Positions 41,101 through 52,500 of a stretch of 64,000 nt of DNA are shown piece after piece. A model generated the notes under the pieces. The model worked only from the letters and a program-made list of their open reading frames with translations, was not told where the DNA came from and made no database searches. Source of the DNA: Isochrysis galbana (taxonomy: Eukaryota; Haptophyta; Isochrysidales; Isochrysidaceae); assembly GCA_018136815.1 (NCBI GenBank), contig CM030935.1, forward strand, positions 3,341,999 to 3,405,998, written 5' to 3'. Position 1 is the first letter of the stretch; every line of letters starts with the position of its first letter. The translations under genes and the position numbers were made by a program.

Positions 41101-44100
41101 GGGCGGTAGAGCGGATCACCATGGGTGGCCTCCTCTGCGAGCACGCGATGCCGGAAGCTGGCAGGCGCAAGAAGCCTGTGAATCGCAGCCTGGTGCGCAA
41201 ACCTGCAGTAGACGTGAACGCGAACCAAAAGGCCGACGACGCGCTGCTCGCAGGTGGCTGCCGTTGGCTGTGGCTGTACCGCGCCGTTTACGCGGCCTAC
41301 CGCGCAGAACAGTTGGCGACGGCCGAGGCCGAGCTAGAGGCAAGCGAGGCGGCCCTCAAGCGAGCACCTCTCCTGGCCTCGGGCAAGGCTGGGCTGCTTA
41401 AATTCGATGCCGTGACAGCGTCGGAGCGCGAGCATGGGCTGCCTATCCACCGAGTCGCGGCGACGCTCAGAACGAATGTTCGAAGCGAGGAGGACGCCGC
41501 GTTCAACTCATCCCTCATTATCGGCAAACTGAGGGCGGGCATGCTAGTGGAAGCTCTCGCCACGCTGCCTTCCGAGGAGGATGGATGCGAATTTGTGAAG
41601 ATCGCGTCCCCGCGCGGGGCGGTGTTGGCCAGCTCGGTCCCGTCCGGTTGGGTGCTCAACAAGCCCAGGCTAGTGCCTCAGCTTTTGTTTGAGCGGTGTT
41701 CATCGCTGCCGGCGGGGACTTCCCTGCCTAATGAGGCTGCCGACATTCGCCAGCTTGAGTCTGACCCGGTGCTGCGCGGCACGGTACTCAAGGCGTGCAC
41801 ACGGCCTCAGCGCCAAGCTGTTGCTGCCGCGCGATCACTGTCGTCGTCAATGCCAGCACGGCTGGGGATCTCTGCGCTGAAGCAAGTGGCCTCCGGAGCT
41901 AGCGTGGCCCGGCTAGGCGGGCCGACCGTGCTTACTCCCGTGTTTGACGAAGTTCGCTCCGGAACCGTTTTATCAGTAGCGGACCTAGTGGCTCGCTCGT
42001 CAGCTGTGCTTATGGCAGCGAATCCCACCAGCCACGCCGACTCGAGCAGAGGCCTCACCGCTGGCGACCGCGTGGCAGACGACCCCCCCGCGGTCGCAGC
42101 GTTGGCCGACCTGAAGTCGAAAATTGCCATCGGCTGGCCCAGTTTGTTGTGCCCCGCTGGCGCGCGGCTGACGACACGAATGCTCGGCACCTTGCGAGCT
42201 GCACATCCCCATTGGCTCTGGCTGCGTCCATCGGCAATTTTCTTTCGCAACCTCCCCGCGGGTACGTCCGACGAAGATCTCATCAAATCGACGAGCCCCT
42301 ACTGCGAAGAGGGCACCATCCCCGTGATCTCTCGCGTTGCCAATCTGGTGTATCTAGACCTAGGCTCCGAAGCGGCAGCCAAGGCCGCCTTTCGCGCTGC
42401 GCATGGGTCAGGCATGCGTCTCGAGCTCGCAAGCGAGACCGCCGCTTGGGCGGAGAGGGAAGCCGCCGCGCAGAGCGCGCTGGCTGTGCTGGCGCCCGAG
42501 GTGGAGGCAAAGCAAGCGGATGCTACCACAGCCGCGGCAGCCGTCGAGGCGAAGATGGCGGCGTTGGGAACCAAAAAATGGCGCGCCTTCGCCAAGAGCG
42601 CCGCAGGCAAGAAACTTCTAGCTGCGAGGACCGCGGCGAATGCGGCGCTCCATGAAGCCCCTGGAAAGGAGGAAGAGGGCATACCGTCGCTCTTCAAGCG
42701 TTTCGCTTACGCCAAAAAGGAGCTCGAAGCAGCCAAGGCAGGGCGGCGCGTGTACGCTGCAGGGTCCTCAGCGGAAACTGCCGCTGGACGCATGGCCAAG
42801 GCTGCCGCCGCGCAGGCGACGATGGGCAAGGAGGGCTGCAGCGACGATACCAAGGGTGAGGGCTCCCTGATAGTGGTGGACATCTGCCGCCCCAAGGAAG
42901 ACACGAGGACGACGTTCGGGATAGAGTGTATCGCAGATCTCGCAGATCTCACGGTGGCGGCAACGACCGCACGCGCACGTGCCAATACCAAGCTTGGCGA
43001 AATTCGGCCTTACCTGATGAAGTTGCAGGCGGCGCAGGTCAGAGGGCTAGATGCGGAGTTCGTCGAGCAGGTAAGCGGCGCGCTGCACCTGCAAAGGAGA
43101 GGGCGAGAGGCTTATCTTTTCTTGAATGTGGACGGCGCTTCCCTGCCGCTTCTTTATGCTTATGGCTGTGGAGAATACAATACCTGCATGCGGCTTCCTG
43201 AGCCTTTTCCCTGCATGCAAGGAAGCAGAACACGGTACCCGCGGTTGCACACGCACTCACTTATCCTCTCCTGTGACCTCCTCGTCCATCACCTCAGTCT
43301 GGCTTCCAAGAGCTCTTTGCGATGGAACGCGGCGACTCACCAACGGCGGTTTGCCCAATTTGCTACGAAACGGTGGGCGTGAACAGCTCGATAGTCATAA
43401 CGCCTTGCGCCCATCTCTACTGCCGCGCTTGTATGCTCTCGTGGGTAGTAGCTGAGGGCGTCCTCACGCCCGACGCGCAACGGCTCGGTGCGCTATCTGC
43501 CAAGCCGTGTCCTTGCTGCCGCCACCCTTTCACGATCGACGGCCTCATAGAGATCTCGCTCGACCGGTCAGCCCCCACGGGTGCGAATGTTGGCGGCGTC
43601 GAGGGCGAGGCGGCGCCAACTGCTGCGACGGACGCGCTCGGCACGCCGTCCGGCTTGGCTGTGGGGGCACGTGTGCGCGTCACGGCGGGCAAGGCGGCAA
43701 GGGACGGCACGCGCATACCTGGAGGTGCTGAGGGCGTGATAAGGAGCCAAAACAGCGAGAGCTCTTTCACCGTGGAGCTGGACGACGGGCGCACCATGAA
43801 GCTACCCACAAGCAGGCTGGATGCAATAGCCACCACAGATGTGCCGTCGACCTCAAGCAGCCCCGCATCGTCTGATCTCACCCCTCAGTACACGCCAGCT
43901 TACAAGGCACAAGAGATTAAGGAGCTGCCACTTTCGGCCGGCTTCCGCCCCGTGCGCGTAGGCCGCTACCCATCTGTGTCCCCGATCTTGCTCGGCCACT
44001 TGGAACTCGCGACCGGGCTCCCGGCGGGCTCACGCAGCAACATTGGAGCGCATGGACTACGCATGGTACCGGACATGGACTATTCTGATGATGCCAACGG

Positions 44101-44929
44101 GCCTTCCGCTGAGCTAGCGGCTGCGCTGGCGTGCGGCAGGGCGGGCGGTATTAACCTCTCTTCGCGCATCAAACAATTGCTGGCCGACGTGGCAGCCCTT
44201 GGCTGCGACGCATCTGGCGTGCCAAAGAAGGCCGTCGTCTTTTCGCAGCATCGTGCGGCAATAAAGCACGTCGACCTCATGTTATGGTACGCCAAAGTGC
44301 CGCACGTCACCATCGTTCGAGGTGATCCTCAAACCGTACAAGAGGCGGCTGTCGAGGCTTGGAACACCCGCTCCTCGTGTCGCGTCTTTCTCTTGCACGC
44401 AGGCGCGGCAGCAGCAGGGCTGACATTGGTCGCTGCGCAGCACGTCTTTTTGCTCGAGCCCTTCGACGTGCCCGGGCAAGAGCTGCAGGCATTGAATCGT
44501 TGCCATCGTATCGGGCAGACTGAGAAGGTGTCGTGCACGGTGTACTACGCGCCGCGCACTGCTGAGGAACGGCTGCTCGCATATCGGAACCTCGAGCGTG
44601 GTGGCGAGCCAAGTAAGTGTGTTGGCGCAGAGGATTTCGCTGCCGATGAGGCGGTTTGCACGTTGGCGGAAGGCTCTACCTTGCCGTCCAGGGACAAGTT
44701 GCGATACCTCTTTGGCATGCTACGCCATTGCCGCGCTAACGCGGACGGGGACGAGCATTACGGAGAGGATGACGAGACGGAAGACGAGGCAGGGGAGGAG
44801 GATGATGACGGCAGCGACATGGAAGAGGAGTCGGAGCTGAGCGAAGACTACGATTCCGAGACCGGGGACGCTGCACACATGCGCTCTGTACGCCAGCGTG
44901 TGCGTGCCAACATCTCCCCATCTTGGTAG
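38148..44929 (+). CDS. SHPRH-like SNF2 ATPase / RING E3 ligase
   Basis: Inferred exons: join(38148..38411, 38892..43070, 43298..44929), about 2024 residues, all phase 0. The SNF2 N-lobe has LELKQYQRQTLAWML, LAEEMGLGKTLE (Walker A, about residue 384), VVPPTLVAQW, and VLDEMQEV in place of DEAH; SHPRH proteins have DEAQ here. WMVSGTPL is motif III. As in SHPRH and RAD5, a large insert separates the helicase lobes. It contains an RRM-like stretch (AIFFRNLPAGTSDEDL, about 1200), coiled coils, a RING finger (CPICYE..., C-H-C-C spacing, CPCCRHPF, about 1495-1555) and a KOW/Tudor-like barrel (about 1600). The C-lobe has KAVVFSQHRAAI and LNRCHRIGQTEKV. A very acidic tail ends it. Relatives polyubiquitinate PCNA at stalled forks. 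Exon 1 is the least certain. Confidence 0.88.
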
Positions 44930-47275
44930 TTGTGAGCAGTATCTTTGGGCATATTTTGGCAGTCGGCGTGCGTGCTGGCCGATGCCCTGCTGTCTCCTCG
45001 CTTTCTTCAGCTTCAAGGGCTTTATGACGCCGTTCGGCTATCGCTTTCGCTTACGGCCTCATGGCAATTCCCACCCCAAGTTGTCCATCCTTATGCACTC
45101 GCATGCTTTTCTTGCAGCCTATGGCGTCTTTGCTTGTGTTCGAGGGTGGTTAGGGTGAGTGAGTCAAGAACAAAAGAAAATCGTTTGGACGCACATTTCG
45201 CGCGAGCAAGCAGCTCTTTGTAGTCAAGATGTCTATCTACGCCGTGCACCCTCGGACATGTAGTGGTGGAAATGGAAATCTTTGCGTTATCAGCACGCGC
45301 ACGCGGACATATACTATATACTTACTACTACCTCCGTTCCAAAATTCAGGATCCACGAGAATCCAGGTCGTTCCGTGTTCCGTCATACCAACTAAGTTTA
45401 TACTTAGTTCGCCCATGTGGGGCACGAGCCGCCCCCCCTCTCTCCACTCCTCACCTGCCGTAGGGGACGAACCACCCATGCTCCTGGCATGCCTGGTGGC
45501 TTGCCAAGAGCACACAGCACACAGCCATGCTGACCCATCCTCCTCCCCACAGGCTTGCTTGAATCGTGCGGCCTACCACTCACTCTGACCCCCTCTAGCT
45601 CGCGCCGCCTGGCCGAAGCAGCGCGCGCGGCCTCCCCTCCCCCCAGTTTTCCAAGGAAGGTAACGGGGAGAGAGAGGGGAAAGGGGAAGTGGTAGGGTAG
45701 GGAGGGTAGCTAGGAGTAGCACAGGCACTCTGCCACGCGCCGTGCAAGTAACGGTTATTTTTAAGTTCTTTTTCGAGGTTGTACGAATTGCCGGAAAGCC
45801 ACCGCAACGGCCTCGAGATCACCAAGTCGATAATCGCGTTGGCTTGCACCATCGCCACGTATTGCATTGGGAAGTCGTTTGCCTTCATTTGGTACCCCTC
45901 GTTTCCAAATACGCGATCCGCACTTCAAACGAAGGGAGGAGGTCTCAAAAAAAATGTGGCCGTGAATACAACAAACAAATGGAGGCCTTGGTGGAACGAC
46001 TCTCGGCTCGAAACAAATCGAGAATCGTTATGTGGTTATAAAGGCTAGCAAAGATGGTATAGAGCTATGCGATCGAAAACTATTGTTATAGTTTGACCTA
46101 TGGAGCGTGCCGCGACCGCTCCCGAGCCCCAGGCGACCCTCGCCACCGCGCCCCACCTGGGACGCCCCATGCCGCCCGAGGCGGCTCGTCAGAAAGCCCT
46201 CTCAAAGCCCATCCAGCCCATCCAAACCACACCCGCGCAAGCGCGCGGGGTGGCGAGCACTGGCACCGAACAGGTTGCCACCATACCTCTGTGTAGCATG
46301 CAGGGGGTCTTTGAGACCCCCTCCAACAGTGGGAAACCCTCCCACCCCAAGAGCACCTCATGTGGGAGGGCAGCTCAGCTGCCCTTCCCATGGTGGAAAC
46401 CTCTACCATCAGTGCACCCATCATGGGAGGGCACTTCACAACCATCGATCTTCCATGGAGAGCACCCTATGCCTCCGTTTCCCAACATGTTGACACACTT
46501 GTTTCCTTCACCCCACTCTTGTGGGCCACAAGTATCTACAACTCAGTACCCTGCCTTGGGCCCTCTTTCAACACTAGACTGCCTAATGGGGCGGCTGTTG
46601 GCGATCGGCAATCGGGAGTCGGGAGAAAAATTCCCCCCGATAGCTTTCGGGGAGCGTTGGCTCCTGGGGGGTAACATATGGACATATGGTTGTTCTAGTC
46701 CACGGGAGAGGCCCAGGCCCAGGCCAAGGTGAGGCCCTTCTCCCGTGTCCCCTTCAAAGCTTCAAAGGGATCTCTGGGTGTTTTACCTATTGGTTGGAGT
46801 TTCCGCCCCGTGTAGGTGTAGGGGTAGGGGTTAGTCCATAGCACTCTCTCTATAGACCTTTTCATTGCTCTGTGGAATGATTGGGGTGCCGCCGGTGTCT
46901 TATCCAATATCAATCCTCTATCTAGGAACGGACAGCACAAGAAAGTGGACGACTTTTGTTTTCACCGTGAATGGACACAGGGTGTTCGTTCTCGGCGCAC
47001 AGGTGGTCTCTATCTTTCTCTTCTCTATTTTTATTTCGTCGGCGAGTTCCCACCAAAAGGCGTGAACGGCCTCTCCGCGGGCGAGAGGAGAGCACCAAGG
47101 GCGAGAGCGAGAACGAGAGGAGGAGGGAGGGAGAGGGGGGTACGGGGGAAGGGGAGCGAGGGGAGAGAGAGAGAGGGCGGGAGGGGGAAGAGAGAGAGGG
47201 GAGGGAGAGAGAGAGAGAGAGGGAGGGAGAGAGAGAAAGAGAGAAGGGAGGAAGAGAGGGAGGGAGAGAGGCAGC
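44930..47275. other. Intergenic, repeat-rich
   Basis: Carries family A copy 3 (45383-45790), a Pro/Thr-rich open frame at 46100-46732 that resembles repeat translation more than protein, and a long GA-rich stretch (47115-47270) that directly precedes the next gene. No recognisable domain is seen. Confidence 0.4.
45383..45790 (+). repeat. Dispersed repeat family A, copy 3 (longest)
   Basis: Starts with AACTAAGTTTATACTTAGTT (45389-45408), runs through GGGGCACGAGCCG, TCTCCACTCCTCACC, TGGTGGCTTGCCAAGAG, CCCCACAGGC, and ends with the CGGCCTCCCC...GGTTATTTTTAAG block also found at 34601-34760. Confidence 0.8.
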
Positions 47276-48082
47276 ATGTCAATTTCCTCTACTTCGGCGC
47301 CACCGCCAAATCAGGTCACCTCGGCTTGGTCAAGCCCCCCATCATTTTCACCTCCCACTCCCTCTCCACCCTCAATGAGCGCTCCGGGGCAGCTGCCTGC
47401 CTCACCACCTCTCTGGCCTCCTTCTCCTTCTACGCTCTCTCCTCCGCCACAGTCCTTAGCTCCTGCACCTTTCTCGTCGCCATGGCCGCCGCCTCAGCTG
47501 CCTCCACAACCGACACCCCTGCCTCCCCTACCTTTTCCGCTCCCACCTTCCTCGCCAAACCCGCCTAAACAGCCTCCGCAGCCGCCGGCGCTGCCACCAG
47601 CGCCGCCCCGTCCACCTCCTCCTCCTCCGCCGCCCTCGCGCCCGCCGCTGCCGCCGCTGCCGCCAGCGCCACCCTTTTCTCCCGGCAGTAAATGTGAGAA
47701 CTGGTGCGACCCAAGGCAAGAGACCTTTCACTGCCCCAATCGCAAGTGCCACATGTGTGACTTTTGCACTGATGCCACCTTGCATTGCGCTCACTGGTGC
47801 AAAGGAGAGAAGGCTGTAGACCACTGCGAGTATGACCAGTGTGAGGGCTGCTCGTATTGCGTTCCGCCGTTCATCACGGCAGCTGAAGGCGCAGCAATCG
47901 GCGGTGGCGGCTTTGTGGTCATCTTAGGCATCCTGATCGTGATATGCCTGATGCAAGCTCGCCGAAAGCGGGCGTCAGCAGAGACTGCTCGGAGAGGAGT
48001 GCAGGTTCTCGAATTGGACCGACGTAGTTGCAAGAGGACAAACGGGATGCCGGAGCCCTACATGTCAGGTGGACCACTTTGA
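47276..48082 (+). CDS. Proline-rich membrane protein with two CxxWC cysteine repeats
   Basis: A single frame of 268 residues. Residues 1-137 are almost entirely Pro/Ser (PPPPPPPPSRPP), like hydroxyproline-rich wall glycoproteins. Residues about 139-195 hold two tandem modules of identical spacing, C-x2-W-C-x8-C-x4-C-x2-C-x2-C (CENWCDP... and CAHWCKG...). A Gly-led membrane helix (GGGFVVILGILIVICLM, about 211-228) and a basic cytoplasmic tail follow. The type-I topology predicts an extracellular Cys module, yet no signal peptide is seen, so a 5' exon may be missing; the upstream GA-rich tract gives no clue. Function is unknown; a wall-linked adhesion or sensor role is inference. Confidence 0.65.
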   Translation: MSISSTSAPPPNQVTSAWSSPPSFSPPTPSPPSMSAPGQLPASPPLWPPSPSTLSPPPQSLAPAPFSSPWPPPQLPPQPTPLPPLPFPLPPSSPNPPKQPPQPPALPPAPPRPPPPPPPPSRPPLPPLPPAPPFSPGSKCENWCDPRQETFHCPNRKCHMCDFCTDATLHCAHWCKGEKAVDHCEYDQCEGCSYCVPPFITAAEGAAIGGGGFVVILGILIVICLMQARRKRASAETARRGVQVLELDRRSCKRTNGMPEPYMSGGPL

Positions 48083-49596
48083 GTAAATCGTTGCGTACAC
48101 CGTTTCGAGTGAACATCGTTGCGAGGGGCTTGATCGCCATCCACGCATCAAAGAATTTTTCTGAGGTGCACACTTCGTTGCGACGAGCCTCATTCCATGA
48201 AAATGTTCTGAGTGGCTCTTTGCCTACCTGTGGCTGCGCAACTTTATCATCATCGAGCTCGCACCCACATGACGTCACGGCACACTATTGTACCTGACAT
48301 ATGCATGTGCAGTTGGGCCAAAAGCCACCATACGCCCAGCTACCTAGCTGGGAACTCAACGATTCGATGTGGCCTTCATCATCCAGTTAATATAAGGATA
48401 CGTCATCCTAACAAACGACCATCAGTCGTGCAGATGCTGCCAACACATTATTCGGCGTGCTTGCAGCCAGGTTTATACTTGATTGCAAGGCAACTAACTT
48501 TATAGTTGGGTGCGATGGAGAGCGCGCCGGCGTGCCTCTGCCTCTCACGCTCAGGGCGCCGCCCCCGCTGAGATGCTAGTGGTCGGCCCCCTAGACCGCT
48601 AAGAGCAGTCCCTCTCGAAGCGACCAAGGGGCTGAAACCTCAGGTCGAGGTTTATTTTATTCGCTTGGCAGCTGGCAGCCCACTGCAACCTGCTACTCGG
48701 GTGTATCGTCTACGCAAGCGGCATTAACATAAACGCGCTCCCAGCGGAATTGTATTCAAGGATTGAAGCCGGCGTCAAACACGACTTCCTTCGGGTCCTC
48801 AACGAAGCGCTCGGCCAGGGTGAATATTACATTACACGCGCTCCGGGCCGGCTCCGGGAGGGCGTAAAGATATCATCTTACGTTTCAAGAGATGCGATTC
48901 GCGAGACCCTAAACCCTAGAACTATAGACTATGACCAAACACCATCGATACCAATGAAATGATAAGGAATAATAGTAGTACTACGTAGTACGTGGTACTA
49001 TTAATTTCATTTATTCCTAGCCAACCCCACAAGTCAATAAGACACTACTGATCAATCCCGGAATCCCGCCATGCCTGACAAGCCAGGTGTCCGAGTGATA
49101 CCGGGGAGAGGAATAAGAATAAGAAATGGCCATGCTCCAAAGCGATTGCAAAAACATGGCTAAAATCTTATTTACCATAGTAGATAGTAGGATCGAAGTA
49201 GCCATAGAAGACGCCTTCAAGAATTTATTCAAAGTAGTAAGTAGTCAAAGAAAATATTATTTCGAAAGAACAACTCGACTTCGTCCATTCTGTGTGAAAG
49301 AGACTTATTGGCGGAGCTGCCCACCTCTCCTTTCAACCTTCAACTCACCAATCACCAAAGCCAAAGCAACTACAGCTACGTTTACGTTTATACTTAGTCC
49401 ACATGGCACATGAGGGAGGCGCCCCGTGCCCTCGTCGTCCGTATCCGTCCGTCCGTCCGTTTCCTCGGCGGTTCTTCCCATCGTTTTCTTTTTCTCGATG
49501 ATATTTTTCTTCTCTCCCGCCTCTTTTTTTTTCTCCTTGGGCTTCCTCTTCCTTCTATTTCTGGCCTCGTTTTCTTCTCTTTCCCGATTCACAGCA
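48083..49596. other. Intergenic with repeat copies
   Basis: Family E copy 2 lies at about 48477-48640, the inverted partner of 3970-4070 at 49010-49115, an AGTAGTACTACGTAGTAC palindromic run at 48971-48990, and a family A-type hairpin remnant at about 49378-49400. A 70-residue frame at 48750-48962 (YSRIEAGVKHDFLRVLNEAL) has protein-like composition but is not recognised. Confidence 0.35.
48477..48640 (+). repeat. Dispersed repeat family E, copy 2
   Basis: AACTAACTTTATAGTT followed by GCGATGGAGAGCGCG, then AGAGCAGTCCCTCTCGAAGC. Compare 61476-61610. Confidence 0.6.
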
Positions 49597-52500
49597 ATGG
49601 CCGACGGCGCCTCCGCCCCTTCCCCTCTCTCTCTCTCCACACCCTCCTGCTCTGCGCAGGGGGAGCGCGAGGCGGAGGATGTCTCGCCATCGTGCTCGCC
49701 CTATGGTTTGTTCCCCTCGCACTCGTCGCTTGCCGCCCCAGGCTCCTCAGCCCAGCTCTCCCTCCCTCCCTCCCTCTCTCTTACTCCCTCTCTCTCTCCT
49801 CTCTCTCTCTCTTCCTCTCTCCCTCTCTCCTCTCCTCCGCACTGCTTGGGCGATGCAGCGCGGCCGGGCGAGGCTCGGACTCGCCCTGCTACGCAACAGT
49901 CCACTCCTACGCTTGGGCGTAACGTTTCTGAGGAGGTGGCTCACTCGGCAGCGAGGCTTCGCCAGAGGTTCGGTGGTCGGCTGGAGGAGAGCGAACACTC
50001 GCCGCCGCTTCTTCTGATTGGCGGTGACGCTCCTATCGGTCTGACTGTGGAGGAGGCGAGAACTCTCGCGCAGCTCCGCGCTCATATGGGAGCGCCGCCC
50101 ACGCCTGATCCGTCGGAAGGGGGCGTGGAGAGCCATGTCTTCACGGAGGAGAGGAGGGAGAGGCTGGCCTACCTTCGGCAAAAGTACCGGAATGAGCGGC
50201 CGGAGCATGACGGGAGGGCAGTGACGATGAACGCACCCACTTCCTCGATTTACCAGTGGATAGAAAGCCGGGCAGACGAGCCGCCGAGATCGGACGCTGG
50301 TCCCTCGGCTCCGCACGGCAGAGGAGAAAGTGCAGAACCAAAGGATGTTGTCGCCACTACTCTAACAATGCCTCCTGGACGACCGACGGGCAGCATCGAG
50401 CTGCGCCCGCCACCGCCGCGTTGGCCAGCTGCCAGGCTCCCTGCTGGTATGCCGGCCTCGTCGGTTGTGCTTGTCCGTGATTTTTGGAACCGGAAGCTCC
50501 AACAGTTGACCTTGCATGCCGGTGGGCCATGGCCGGACGAAGAGGCCCGTGGGCCTCAGTTTTGCGCCATCGATCAGAGCGCAGCCGCTCCTCCGGAGAA
50601 AGCGGTGCCCGTCTACGACTTTTGGAACTCGAGACTAGAGCAGCTCACATTTCACGCTGGCGAGCCGCGTGAGTTCGAGACTCGCAAGAACATTCAATTC
50701 TTGGCCTTTGAGAAACCAGAGTTGGCTGTGTGTGGCGGCAACTCACCGCTAGTGCCCTGTTACGAGTGGTATAACTCGAAGCTCAAGAAAGTCACGGCTC
50801 ACACGGGCGCCGCGTGGCCGGACGAGACGCGCGGGCCGCACGACGTCCTATTCTATGTGCTACCGCCCACGCCGCCCGAGCTGGCGGCGTCAAGTCTCCA
50901 GGCCGGCGAATCTGAGCCACCTAACGCCGCAAAAGATGAGACGCCGTCTACGGGGGACGCGGATGTAGACGAGCTGTTCGGGAAGGGCGGCGAGAACAGC
51001 GACAGCGACAATGCCTTCATGGGTAAGAGCGAGGTTGAGATGTACGAAAACGAGCGATGGTCAACGCTCCGATCGGAGTGGGGGTCGAACCATCTCATGC
51101 CTACCGACCCACCGCGATTCTCCAGGAGGCTTGGGGTCGGAGGGTTTGCGTCGCTGGCGGACGTGCCTTGTCCGCAGCACATGAGCTGGGTACCAGCGCA
51201 GGTGAGTCGGTCGTGTTCCAGCTTGTGTTGGCATGCCTGCATGGCACTGTGCGTGCTTCGCCGGATGGAGGCCTTCATGGCGCCGGCCTTCGGTCAAGTC
51301 ACCGATATCCCTCTGTTGCTGCTTGCAGGGCTGGACATTGGATCGCTCACCAGCTCCACGCGGAGGCACAGACAGCGAGGGATGGTTTTATGCGCAGCTT
51401 TTCTCGTCCTTCGATAAGATGCTAGCCGAGGGCAAAACCCAACCTTCTCCGCGCCGTATGCTCGCACGACGTCGCCGATGGGTGCGCCAATGCTGTCGCC
51501 CGCCGACCCTGCCATCTGACAGCGGAATAAGCGCTTCGCAGTATGCGCTGTGGGTGCGCTCCCCACCTTCGGACCTTTCTGTGCCGGGCGAGTACCGACG
51601 GCTCCTCTCCTTGCGTGAGATCGCGTGGATGGGCGTGCTTGGCCGGCGAACGGGGCGCAGCTGGGGCGGCGCGTACTTTATCTTGCTACGACCAGGAGTA
51701 GCGCGGCTCTCACCACGAGGAGACGGTAGCTTCCCACCACCTGAAGCCGTGCTTTTGGCATTGAAATCGGAGCCGGCCATCGTGCAAGAGTGGCCGCAGG
51801 ATGGACGCGCTGGCGATGCGGGCAGCGCGTGCGACGCTAGCTGGCACATCGATGGAGATGCACAGGTGCGGGATGGATCGAGGCGCTGGCGTCTTGTCGA
51901 GTCGTCCCCCGCGCCTTCACATGCACCGCCACCTCACGATCACGCCGCGCCCTTGCGCCAATCACGGCAGGTACTCGACCGTTCGTCTATGGCACAACCC
52001 TGTCGCCTAGCCCTGCGGCCAGGCGGGGGGAGGGACGAGCTCCTATTGAACGCCGCCTCGCTCGAGGAGAAGTCGCGTCTCATGCGAGCCTTGCAAGAGG
52101 CTGCGCAAAAGGTGAAGACACGTGTGGAGATGCACAGGAGCCTGTCTGACTTCCTCTGTCACGCTCACTGCCCTTGGCTTGCGTGACGGGGCAATGGCGT
52201 CCGTTGTGCTTTTGGCACTTGCCCGCTCTAGGGCAACCTCTTGTCCTCCCTCTTTTGAGATGCAACAAGCTGAACCCCCGCGGCTAAATCAAAACGACTG
52301 ATTGAGCCTTTGTTGTACCATTCTGTGCTTGTAGACGCGCGAGATGGCAATGGCGATGGGGGAGCTAGACACCGCTTCTCTCGCAGCTGCCAATCGCAAA
52401 CTCGAGGCGGCCGCCAGAGCGTCGCTTTCATTCTCCGACGACGCTGACGGCGATAAAGGTGCAAACGAAGTGCGTCCGCGCGAGACGCTTGAGGTCACGG

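Noticed and set aside
46100..46732. 210-residue Pro/Thr/Ser-rich frame
   Set aside because: Starts with repeat-like ATGGAGCGTGCC, similar to family E, and lacks structure; probably repeat translation.
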